Shown: positions 34,415 through 45,500 of the stretch, in pieces | Numbering within the stretch: the stretch's first letter is position 1 | How the letters are laid out: the number at the start of each line of letters is the position of its first letter | NCBI GenBank assembly: GCA_025331125.1 | Contig: JAOALB010000064.1 | Span: 124,001-188,000 of the forward strand | DNA from: Mycogone perniciosa | Taxonomy: Eukaryota > Ascomycota > Sordariomycetes > Hypocreales > Hypocreaceae | DNA: 64,000 nt | Direction: 5' to 3' | Translations under genes and position numbers: made by a program | Notes under the pieces: model-generated | What the model was told of the DNA's origin: nothing | Database searches by the model: none | Seen by the model: only the letters and a program-made list of their open reading frames with translations

Positions 34415-35010
34415 GGATGAAGACCAAGGTAGTCAAGACGATCAAGATGATCAAGGGGATCAAAATGATCGAGGAGGGCAAAGATGTCAAGATGACCAAG
34501 ATGACCAACGAGATTAGGGGAATCAATGATCAAGATGATCAAAGTAGTCAAGGAGGTCAAGGTAATGAGGTGATTGCAATGGCCAGGGAGCGCAAGGTGA
34601 TTGATTAGTGGGACTGAGGAAGTCAAGATGATCAATGTGATCAAATGAACCAAGGAGTTCAACGAGTTCAAGAAGTAAAGGTGATCAGTGGAATCAAGAT
34701 GATCAGAGTGGTCAAAAAAAGGTCAAGGTGAACGAGGTGAACAAGGTGACCAAGGTGACTGAGTAGCGCAAACTAATTGACGGGATCAAGGTGATCAAGA
34801 TGATCGAAGAGGTCAATAGGACCAAAGACTTCAAATAGCTCAAAGAAGTGAAAGTGATCAGAGGGATCGAGATGATGATGATGACCAGGGTGTCAAGATC
34901 AAGGCTACCAAGGAGATCAAAGAGAAAGTCAAGGTGATTGCGGAGACCAAGATGGCCAAGAAGAGTGAGGTGGTCAAAGAAGCAAAGATGTCAAAGCCAA
35001 GGTGATGTGC
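34415..35010. repeat. 600-bp degenerate array of 9-nt GATCAAGRT-type units
   Basis: The plus strand is made almost wholly of variants of GATCAAGATG / GGTCAAGGTG with 9- or 3n-nt phasing. Individual units diverge but purine bias and the TCAA core persist over the whole tract. It produces spurious Lys/Asp-rich frames on the plus strand and Leu/Ile-rich frames on the minus strand. Confidence 0.75.
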
Positions 35011-37300
35011 GTGTGCGTCGATAGCTTTGGTAGAACAGCGAGGACTGTGGAACATGGTTAATCAAGTCGACGAGAGAGGGGCATTTGTACTCCGAAGCAT
35101 CTACCCACATCTACCCACATCTACCCAGACTCAACAACTCCCTCGGACAGCCTCCGATGCGAGACCACAACTCAAACAGGCGGTATCAACCACTCCATCT
35201 GACCGGTGAGGGTGATAGTGGCCTCCAAGACGAGCTGAAATGTCGACTGCCTGCTTGTGCAACGCAAAGTACAGGAATATTGCAGCGACGAGACTCGGAT
35301 TTTGAGTCGTCCAGTTGGATGCGACTCGACGAGGGGTGGTAGCATCGTATGCGGGCAGAATAATACGTGCTCAAGACTCGGCATACGCAGCGTCATCAGA
35401 CTCCGACACCCTTGTTCTTTGCTTGCATTGTGGGCCACACACCTGAAGCAAGAAGCCAAATCCTCCACATCTTTGACCGAATATCGCATCGTATCGAATG
35501 ATCAAGGCTCGCCTCAGTGTCTCGGATGCGTGCAATCCTTGCCTGACCGACTATATCGGATTGCCAAGGCGGTTTGCTGCAATGTAATGAGAAGCATCCG
35601 ATAACACGCCATTGGAGGAGCATCCCCGCATGCCATCACATTATCTCCCGAAGGCATATCGGACGAAGGCCCAAGAGCCCGAGGGCGTCGAATTGACTGG
35701 ATGTATCGGTACATCGGCCCTCCTTTTCTCTAATTGCAACACTCCATGCGTAGTACCGCCGGGGAAACTCCTGTCAATGCGGTTTTCTGACTATATGATA
35801 TGTGCGTAACACAGCATACAGCAGCGACGAAACAGAATCTCCCCGACACCACCACAATGGAGAACAAAAAAGAAATAAGACGAGACATACCACACCCAGT
35901 CTTCACCGGTCCCCACCGACTCAAAGACTGATTGGTCGATCCTCATCTTGTCATCTTGTCATGGGAAATCGGTCGGGATGCTGAGTTTGCTGATAGTGGA
36001 CGCATGTGATGCGATGATGCACGCAACAAACACAAACGCAAGCCATACGGAACCACCGCGCACCCCTGCGTATGGGCCAAACAAAAATAGAAGACCGTGG
36101 AAGCGCAAAAAGACGACGAAACGGGAAACATAAAACAGCCAGCTTTTTTCTCGGCGTCGCCGACCCCGTCAAACCCAGGATGAACGGGATCCCGCGTTTG
36201 CTGGCGGCTATAATCTAGTCGTGTGAACACGGCAACGTGCCGAAAGCGCCTGAGTAGTATTATACTGAGGAGCGTGTGGGTACGATTTCTTCGTTTGACG
36301 AGTACGGAGTACTCCTCCGTGGTTATGTGCAGAGGATTTGCCCGCCTTCTTTTTATTTCCCACAAAGGGCCACACAGATCCGGCAGTGAACCAGGGGCAC
36401 CGGATCGACACCAAAATCGACAATCCATTCTCCGAGGTGCGTGTGGAGCCGCGGTGCTCTGACAGAGGAGCCTCATCAGTCAGCCTGCATATGGCTGGAT
36501 GGATACCAGGCAAACGACCAAGGATGGCGGCCTAGACAAGATCGTATCATGTCTCACAGCCCCCACAGACCACTTGGGATTCGCATTCGTTAGGACTTGC
36601 TGTCCGAGTGGTGACGAGCCGCATGAAAACCACATCGGTCAACGGATAACTACGTGCGGCTGTGCAAAACGAGAGCACCATTAGTCATGATCGGCTGCCA
36701 AGAAGCCCATTCTCATAATAAGACGGCTATAAGCACGGTAGAGAGGGGTTATTGTGTAGCAGCAGCTCGTAGTAGAGCCAATGAGACGCGCAAGCAGCAG
36801 GTCGGCTTGTGAGGACTCAACCGTGCAACACCAAGAAATTACGTGGACGTCTGAGACCCCCGCATGGTGATGGGTTTGTCCGACGTTGTTTGTGCCTCAT
36901 CTTCCTCGCAACCTTGTCGATTGGACCACCTGACAGCCTCCAAAGGCCTTGGATGTGATGCGTCAAGTTGCAGCGGGTGCGTGCCTTATCTCTTGCTCAA
37001 CCTGGTAGAGTTGCGGTTGAGCAACGTCTGGGATGTGCTGCTGTTGGTCGCTACAGACGTTTGCTGCCGTCTCTGAGTTTGTAGTAATTCCAAAATGGCC
37101 TCAGCAACGTCCCCAGCCCAGGCGGTAAGTCCAACTATTATTAAGGCACGGATTGCCTGCCCAGAAAAGCATATATAACACGTTGAAACGCTCCAATTGT
37201 GAAGATATGCTTAACCACAATCTTGTCAGAGCACTTCTCATCCTCACATTGACTCAATTGCCTCCTATACTTCTCCAAGCTGTCTCCCCACGTTGTCAAG
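35011..37300. other. Gene-poor spacer upstream of the alpha/beta-hydrolase, 2.3 kb
   Basis: Three copies of CATCTACCCA lie at 35098-35128. A palindromic GGAGTACTCC lies at 36306-36315. At 37094-37123 a short ATG-initiated segment (MASATSPAQA) is followed by a perfect GTAAGT donor and could be an unassigned first exon. No domain-bearing frame was found. Confidence 0.35.
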
Positions 37301-38180
37301 ATGACCAAACCCACCATCGTCTTCATCCCCAGCCTGTGCCACACCCCCGAGCACTTCGAACCCTTCATGCAGCTGCTCCGTGCGGAAGGCTTCCCAACCA
37401 AATGCGCCCAACTCCCATCCGTGGACCCGGACGACGCTCTGGAGCAATCCGTCTCCAGGGATGCCGAGTATATCCGCAGGGATGTCTTGATGCCAGAACT
37501 GGAAGAGGGCATTGAGATCATTCTCGTCATGCACGCCTACGGAGCTGCTCCTGGTGCAGCAGCCGCCAGGGGCCTGAGCAAGAGAGCTCGCGTGTTCGAA
37601 GGCCGTAGCGGAGGCATCATCGGCCTGATCTATGTTGCTGGACTCATCCTACAGGAAGGTGAATTGCCGTACGAACTGATCCGGATCGGTCTTCCGGACA
37701 TCGATTACAACGTGAGTAACAATAATCCACAATAACGTCGTGTTATTTCTTGCCGAATGCTGACTTGTTTTTGCTCTCGGGGAACAGGAGGAAACCTCAC
37801 AGATCGGAATCACCGAGAAGCTCGCTATAACGTTCTTCAGAGACATCGCTAGAGAAGAAGAGGACTGCGAGCTCTTGGATATGGCTTGCAGGTCGCTCCG
37901 CCCACACTCATTCGCTCCTGTGGTCAGCCCCAGCCCGGCTCCCGAGAGTATGAATGGTGAATACACCCACGGCCGCGCGTATTTGATGATCACCCAAGAC
38001 GCGCTGATCCCTCTGCGAGTCCAGGCGAGCATGATGAGGAGGGGCAACCCGCACTGGCTGTTGACTGCCGAGCTTGATTCGGACCACTTCCCTTTCTTGT
38101 CCCAGCAGGAGTTGCTGGGAGACTTTTTAGAGATGTGCATTGATGAGATGGTAGCGCGTCGTGCCGCATGGGGGTGGTAG
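37301..38180 (+). CDS. Alpha/beta-hydrolase family protein, predicted catalytically dead
   Basis: Two exons; the intron from GTGAGT after 37711 to ACAG near 37787 joins LPDIDYN to EETSQIGITEKLAITFF. Start ATG at 37301 (MTKPTIVFIPSLCHTPEHFE) gives the first strand and HG-loop equivalent of the fold. The nucleophile elbow, normally HSYGG in this fungal subfamily, reads LVMHAYGAAPGAAAARGLSK: the serine is Ala (codon GCC, one base from TCC). The acid-loop region ITQDALIPLRVQ and a C-terminal His in ELDSDHFPFLSQ remain. Length of about 265 residues is normal. Relatives are esterase-like proteins, often beside metabolite clusters. I infer a pseudoenzyme or a recently inactivated enzyme; the rest of the protein is intact. 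Confidence 0.85.
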
Positions 38181-38999
38181 AGTGTTATTACGGAGGACAT
38201 TGAGCTCAATGGGGCTCCATCAGGTGGTTGGATTGCTTGTTAACAGACGGATATTTGCTTGGGTCGCTTTGAATCGATATTGACTTTTATCATGAGTTTA
38301 GCTTGTACTTCCGTTTCTGGTGCAAATCGTGATGGCGTACAGAGTAACGCTGTGTTATGTCGTCCCCGTATCGATGTTGTGCATATTCTGCTAGTGCCAC
38401 TCTGGTCGTCATTCCAGGATCCCGGGTGATCCGGGGGCTTAGATCGTGGGGGAGCCCGACTTCCGGACTTCCGGACCATCAGACACGGCGATCCGCTCCG
38501 GAGAACGCTAGAGGCGGGGAAAGCAGGATCTGATAGTAAATGAGGATATTGTCTTGTCTGCATGGATCAAAAAGGTTCTGATCCCCCTACCCTAATGAGT
38601 AACCTGATGTGCCAAATACTCCCAACAATATGGATAAGTACTTTTCCACAGTAGAGCCATTTTGCGAGATAACTAGAGGAAGCATTAAAGTCAGCGTCAC
38701 CAGGTGTTTTCTTGATCAAAATGTGGCTCTCCTATCCAATTTAGATCTATTACTTCCCCGACAGATATCAGAACCAGTCGACGGGTGTAAACCCTAAGGT
38801 TGATTTCTCACACAGCGCTTCTCGCTACCTATATGCGACACCGCGTGTTCACTTGTAAACAGTGCCTTGCGAAGATTGACTCTTGGACATGGAATGGCCA
38901 TAGCTGCAAATTTGGAGCTGCCGAACTTGGATGTTGGGATTTTTCATGTCGAAAGACTCCTGCGTAGAGCGATTTTCGTTCAAAATACTCTGAGCCACT
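38181..38999. other. Spacer with possible 3' continuation of the NB-ARC gene
   Basis: After the NB-ARC stop at 39000 another minus-strand frame stays open to 38849 (HPEVAQSILNENRSTQESFD...), which might be a lost TPR end read after a frameshift. A direct repeat GACTTCCGGACTTCCGGAC lies near 38458-38476. Nothing else is recognised. Confidence 0.3.
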
Positions 39000-40879
39000 T
39001 CAGGGTGGCCTGGACTCCAGTATTCCGCATGTCTTTGCGAGGGACAACCAGGTACCAGGCGTTCCAGTATGCCATTGGCCGAGGAATTTCTGAAAAGGCT
39101 GCAACACCTTGACCAATATATCCTTTGCCTTGTCAAAATGCCTTTTCCTCCGATACATGTCTGCTAGAGAGACCACGCTGTCAATCGTTTCGGGATTCCT
39201 ATTCTCCAACAGGTCACGTCGAAACCTCATGACGAGCGCAATTATTTTCTCGGCATCGGTCGCTTGATTCGGGCTGCTCACGGCATCGGAAGATGTGTCC
39301 TGGCTTTGGGATGTCCGTGAAAGAGTCATTATGCCATCTGTCTTCGTGTGCATCTCGCCGAGAATGTCCTGAGGAACCTCGCTCATCTCAACACCTATTG
39401 TTCTCCAACTCCCGGAATTTGATAGACAGACCGAGAATCGAGTGAGAAGATCGCTTACTTCATAAGCCTCAGTCTGCTTCATAGCCACCTTCACCCGCTC
39501 TATTACTTGCCCAGCGTGTCTCAGACACCTCTCAAAATGTGTCGATGTGATTTGCTTCGGGTTGACTAACAGATCGACGGCAATGCGCAGGGCGATGGAG
39601 GTATATTGCCTGTTTTCCAAAGAAAGGGGCCGGGGTTCCATGCTTAACCCAAACAGTACAGCCATCTGCAACAAGCCATGCATCTCATAGCTGCGGCCGC
39701 CGTGCTCTGTCCTGTACAGTTTGATGAACGAGAATTCTCCGAGACGCGCCATGGCCCGCCTTACTTCCGTGTCGTTAGGGTCGACATCACTCACAAGATG
39801 GCTAGCAAGAGCAACCATGTCATGAGTAATGTACTGGCTGTCAAAATATGCGACCACACAAAGGATATCCGCGGCCAGCTTATTCTCTTGCCGGATGCGA
39901 GTAATCGAGTTGTTCAAGGTCTGGAGGATGCTGTTGGATGCGCCGAAGTTCCGATGTCTGTCAAACTCACTCTCATTCAGGAGCTTCCATCTGTCCTCGT
40001 TCTTGGAAAACATGGACAAATACTCTCTCACAGTTGTTGATGTCCTGCGCATGTATGCGCCGGCCTGTGAGATCGCCAGGGGAAGCCAATGCAACTCTGC
40101 AAGAAGCATATCGACATATCTTTCATCTCCACATTGTTTCTCGTTTAGAGTAGTCTCAAGAAGTTCTATCGCTTCATCGGGTCTCATACAGGCCACCTCG
40201 ATTCCTCGTCGAGCGCCCACGAGAGTGCCTGCAATCTGTCCATCACGACTCGTCCATAAGACCGTTCCAGCGGTTCCTTTGGGAATGAATGCAGAGAGAT
40301 CTGTGGTATCACTAAATGCCCTTCCAACCCCGAACAACGCGAGGTCATCGGCATTGTCAAGGACGAGTAGCCATTGCCGCTCAGATTGGATACGATCGCA
40401 CACTGCCGCAAGTAAGGCTTCATCATCGAGACCCCCGCCCAGTCCGAATTTCTCGGCTATCGCCTTGTAGTCATGCACAAAGCTAGCCTTATTACTGGAG
40501 TGTACCCAAAAGACGGAGCAGTCGGATTCTTCGCATCTATCGTAGGCATACTGGAGCACAATCTGTGTTTTTCTGGACCAATCAGTCGCTGCCTCGGCCA
40601 TGGAATGAAGGGGAAATCTGCCTACCCAGAACCACTCAGACCCCAGAGAGCGGCACTATAATATGACCTTGTACCTAGTGGTAGGAGTGTATTGAGTTTG
40701 TCAACAAGTTCCGCCCGACAGACGATATCTTCATTCCGTGGGTACGGGACGGCCCGGACTGGTTCCCGGGATGGTGGGGCTGTCGAATGATAGTGGATGT
40801 CCCCTTGGTGTATCGTAGCATTGTCGCCGAAGGTATTGTTGCTGACCACGCGACTGTGAGCTGTAGATGTTTGCTCCAT
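39000..40879 (-). CDS. NB-ARC NLR-type STAND ATPase with short TPR-like C-terminus
   Basis: Fungal NOD-like receptor. ATG at 40877-40879. Residues about 13-30 carry NNTFGDNATIHQGDIHYH, then the usual fungal linker PYPRNEDIVCRAELVDKLNT. A 53-nt intron (40573-40625) splits the Walker A codons; splicing gives ALWGLSGSGKTQIVLQYAY. Then come Walker B QWLLVLDNADD, the RNBS-B/GxP region TVLWTSRDGQIAG, LPLAISQAGAYMRRT and a winged-helix region with EMHGLLQMAV. The C-terminal part is helical and TPR-like (VVSLADMYRRKRHFDKAKDI). At about 600 residues it is shorter than typical PNP-NB-ARC-TPR proteins: the N-terminal effector is absent and the TPR region is short. The effector type normally fused here is encoded by the divergent neighbour. 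Confidence 0.87.
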
Positions 40880-41181
40880 GTCTGTCGTGAGCTTTTGTCT
40901 ATGATGCCTACGACTTTCAAGAGATTTGAGAAGAGCATACGGAGTACGAGTTGCCCCTTGAAACGGCTCGGGCGGTTAATGCCTCCACATTTACACGAGC
41001 TACGGGGCCTCGCGATGGTATTGGTTCTCTAACCGCCGACAGTGTTGACCAATTGCTTGACTTCATAATTTTCAACAAAATTGTATACTTATCAGTCCCA
41101 AAAAGGGACGGCTTCCACTCTTAGCGGTACTTCAAGAAACGTAAGAAAAGCGTCCTGCAAGAATAGTACCGACGTTTCACA
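40880..41181. promoter_or_regulatory. Divergent promoter of the NLR / PNP-effector pair
   Basis: 302 bp between the two start codons should drive both genes. It contains one TACGGAGTAC motif at 40937-40950. Co-regulation is an inference from the arrangement. Confidence 0.5.
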
Positions 41182-42381
41182 ATGGCTACTCCCGTCCGAC
41201 CCACTAATCGTGGGGATTTTCACATCGGTATCATTTGTGCGTTTCCGCGCGAGCTTGATACTATTGCTCTCCTATTGGACGATTTGTGGGGTAATGATGG
41301 CTATCAGTATGGCCGGGCGCCAGGGGACAGGAATACTTATATCACTGGCCGCATGGGGAATCACAACGTTGTCATCGTCTTTCTTCCAAAAACTGGAACG
41401 AGCAGTGCGGCATCAGCGGCGGTGGGTTTGAGATCAAGCTACGGTGGCATCAAGCTCGCTCTTCTCGTCGGCACTTGTAGTGGAGTCCCTAATATTAATG
41501 GCTACGATGCCATGCTGGGCGACGTTGTGATAAGCAAGAGCATCATCCAGTACGACTATGGGCGACAGTACCCTGGAGGCTATATTGTTAAAAATGAGAT
41601 TGAGGACAGCCTTGGAAGAGCGAGTAAGGACATCCGCGGTCTTCTAGCGATTATTGAGACGGAGATGGTCAGGGAGCAGCTTCAGACTAAAGCCACGGCT
41701 CATCTCAAGCGCATCCAAGCCACTGCGGTTTGCAAACGACGGTGGGCTGACTACCGATACCCAGGCGTGACTGAGGACAGGCTGTTTCGATTCAATTATA
41801 GGCACGCTCATCGAATCTCTTGTGATCTATGCGCCGAAGAGAAGTTTTGTGAGTTGGCTTTAAAAACCTCGTGTGCTACCCTTGGGTGCGATAAGACTCA
41901 TCTGGTCCAAAGGGAACGCGTTATTGAGGAAGCCGAGTACACTCCAGAAATCTTTGTTGGACGGGTGGGTTCCAGCAACACCGTTATCCAGTCAGGAGAG
42001 CAACGCGACCGTATTGCTACAGCACACGATATCATCGCTTTCGAGACGGAAGGCGCCGGGGTTTGGGACGAAGTTCCGTGTCTGGTAGTCAAGGGCATCT
42101 GTGATTACGCCGACAGCCATAAGAACAAGAAGTGGCAGGACTTTGCGGCAGCCACCTCGGCATCCGTGGCTCGGGCAATTCTGGAGCGATACACGGTGAG
42201 TGATGATATTCGGACCGAAGCCAATGGCAAGAATGGTAAGCATTCAATCCGCAGCTTCGCTTCCCACCACTGACATGGGACAGGTGAAGGACAGGGGAGT
42301 GGCAATCGAAGCATCTCAGGTAACATATTTGGGAATGGTGCTCGGATCAGTCAGGGTGATGTGTATCATTGGCGTAGATGA
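41182..42381 (+). CDS. Stand-alone PNP/UDP-phosphorylase-superfamily effector with C-terminal NLR-matching motif
   Basis: ATG at 41182. The PNP_UDP_1 fold is recognisable from FHIGIICAFPRELDTIALLL, NTYITGRMGNHNVVIVFLP, LALLVGTCSGVPNI, GDVVISKSIIQYDYGRQYPG, the C-terminal AFETEGAGVWDEVPCLVVKG and ICDYADSHKNKKWQDFAAAT. In fungi this domain is usually the N-terminal effector of NB-ARC or NACHT NLRs. A 48-nt intron (42236-42283, GTAAGC...CACTGAC...ACAG) replaces an 8-residue unspliced end by NGEGQGSGNRS followed by GNIFGNGARISQGDVYHW and RR, stop TGA at 42379-42381. This end matches the N-terminal motif of the divergent NLR at 39000-40879. Substrate is unknown; PNP-like immune effectors elsewhere cleave nucleotides such as ATP. 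Confidence 0.88.
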
Positions 42382-42536
42382 GAGCAGCATTACTACTTCA
42401 TGGGTCTTGCATTCTTGATGGTAATAGCTGGATCTCCGTGGCTCAAAGGGGAAATTTTTAGACTCAATGATGATGATGGATGAGCAGGGCCCGGAGAACA
42501 CATGATATTCTGCTATTTTCTTTTTCAAGTGACATG

Positions 42537-45500
42537 CTAGAAATCTGGAAAGACCGTTGCTGAGAAGCCAATGATAGCGACTCTGCCTACAGTATTTCCA
42601 AGGACAATTGTAAATTCCCTTACGGCCGAGCGCTCCGGTTCGTATTCTTGTGGCAGTCTGAGCAAGTTGTTTTCACCCCACATAATCCAACGCTTATCTG
42701 GACTGATGCCATAGCCAGAGCGACGATAGATCCCAGTTGCAGAAATGCTGTTGCGTTGATTGCTATCGATATCGAAATAACCAACGTCAGTAAGCAGCCG
42801 ATACTGGTCGGTTTCGAATTCTAGGTGATGGGAATTTCGGTACCCAACATTAATACTCTGCATCAGTTCAGCTGTCTCTGTTCGCCATATGGAGATCTCC
42901 CGATTGAAACTAGACACTAAAAGCGAAGAGTCATGTGTAAAGGCCATCGATTGACTTTCAACTCCAGCTTGGTTAAGTTTCTGGATGCAATTGCCTGTAT
43001 CAACACACCAAATGCATATTTCTCCCTTGATCGAGCCAGTTGCCACAAGCGCCGAGTCGTGAGAAAATACGATGCTTCCAACATCCATGTCATGTTTTTT
43101 CAGTTCATGGATGCAATTACCGGTTTCAACATCCCATATGCGGACAGTTCCATCGTCCGAGCCTGATGCCACGAGTGTTGAATTGTTCGAACAGGCCACA
43201 CGGGTAACTTTGCTCCAGTGGCCTGTGAGGGTGTGAATGCAATCACCCGTGTCGACGCGCCACACCCGAACCGTCCCGTCATCGCAACCCAAAGCAAAGA
43301 GCTTTAGGTGACGGGAAAGTTGTGTAATAGACAGAATCCCGACATTATGGTCGGATTTATGAATGCAAACGCCTGTATCAACTTTCCAGATGCGAATAAC
43401 TGTAATAGCCTCCTCGGCGCTAATTCTATTCCTTGCCACAGCTGCTAAAAGCGAGGAGTCATGAGAGAATGCGATAGACATCATGTTATCACCATCCAGC
43501 TGTTGAATACAACGACCAGTATCTGCGCGCCAGATTCGGACTATTTTGTCATACAAAGCTGTTGACGCTATGAGTGTTGAGTCATGCGAGAAGATGACTG
43601 ATTTGATGGTTCCAGTATGAGCACCTGTATCGGCGCGCTGGATGTTCAGTGTCGTAACGGAGGCTGATTGTTTGCGACTTTTGGGTTTCCGAGCAGTATC
43701 GTCATCACTAATAGTATCCCAGATGCGGACTGTGTGGTCATCTGAGGCTGATGCGATGCGTGTCGAATCGTGCGAAAAAACCACAGACTCGACACTGTCG
43801 GTGTGGCCTTTGAATGTTTGCACGCAATCCCCCGTATCAGTGCGCCAAATCTGAATCGTCCCATTTCGGTTACCCGATGCGATGAAGGCCGAGTCGGGCG
43901 AGAAGGCCGCGGAGCAAAATTGGAAGGCAGGCCCAAATTTCCAATCGCAGTTGCCTGTATCGACTCGCCAAATTTGTATGCCGTCATGTGAAGCAGATAC
44001 CACGAGTGTTGAGTCATGAGAAAAAGCGACGGAATGTACTTCATGCCCGTGTTTCAGAATATGTTTGCAGGTGCCATCGTCGGCACTCCATATGTGGATG
44101 GTCCTATCGTCTGACGCAGATGCCACGAGCGTTGAGTCGTGTGAAAATGCCACAGAATTTACATACAATCATATGTATTGACTCGCCAAATGCGGATCGT
44201 TTTATCAAACGAGGCAGAAACTAGAAGTGATGAATTGTGTGAAAAAGAGACACATAAAACGAACTGGACATGTCCCTTTAGTTCCCGCAAGCACTCACCC
44301 GTATCGGCGAGCCATACCCTGATAGTCTTATTCAATGACGCTGAGGCCACCAATGTTGAGTCGTGAGAAAAAGCAACAGATCTCACCTCCTCTTGATGCC
44401 CCTCCAAGACCTGTAACAATGCGCCCCATTTTTGGTCTGCTTGTGGTGCAAAGGACAGCCAAGGGGGAAAGTCACCCTTGAAGTTAATCCTCACTACACT
44501 CTCCTCTGGCGTAAAAACCAGTGCAGAATAGTATATCTGAAGCGGCCAAGACTCAATATCTGAGACATGGGCGAGCGTGAAGCGTTTGGCATCATTCAGA
44601 AACTTGGACAGCTGGAGGCTGGATTGGGGCTACATCATACATGATCAGTGAGTGATAGTCACAGTATAATTTGTGGTATTGCCCTACCTTCAAGAGCGAC
44701 TGCAGCGCTTTCATAAGGCCTATGCTTTCCCGAACCCTTTCCGTGAGGCTTAATGCTTCCAGCCAATGGAGGAAATGGAGCAACAAGAATTCATGAACTT
44801 GGTCCCCATCGATGAGCTTGGCTCCAGATTGTTGTAAATGGTTCACCCAGTACAGGCAAGCATACTGGAGCTCGGGGGACAGACAGGAGTCAATCGTCTT
44901 GCGATTGATATCTGAGCGCGGTGTACCTGGAGCCTTGATGCCGCAAATATCCGACTTGAGGTTGTTGAGCACACGTAGGCAATTATTTGCCATATTCTCA
45001 TGGGTTTTTTTCTCGTCCACCCACAATTCGGTTTTGTCGCGCGTTTCTGGATCCAATAAAAAGTCCCGAAAAGAGAGATGCAGTAGCCTCACAGGTGTTT
45101 CTGCTGACGGCGGGACGCTCAACACAGAATGTAACATATCTAGCCGATTAGCAATGATATCCTGGGGAACGTCGAGGATTTGAGATAGCGCGACAGTTGA
45201 GATGGGATTTGCGAGAATAACGATTGAGCCAACAATAGCTCGAAATTCTTCAACAACCACAGCCTTCCGCCGACGGGACAAGTTGGCAATCTGTCGATTT
45301 AGAACCGGCAAATACGTTGCATCGAGTTGTGATTCCTGGGCTCTTATTTGGTAACGAAGGACCTCTTTAAGCTGCTTTTCGGGGCTTCCACAATTGCGAT
45401 CGGCAATAAAACGACACGTAGTAGAGGCAAAGATGAAGAGAGGAACTGCCATCTTCACAAGGGCCTGGATGTTGTTATCCCCAGGCCAGCCATCCAGAAG

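Noticed and set aside
34198..34671. Plus-strand Lys/Met-rich and minus-strand Leu/Ile-rich frames
   Set aside because: Both are translations of the 9-nt repeat array and lack any domain.
42236..42283. Unspliced C-terminus of the PNP protein (GKHSIRSFASHH)
   Set aside because: A good donor, branch site and acceptor exist, and splicing yields a motif matching the neighbouring NLR, which is unlikely by chance.
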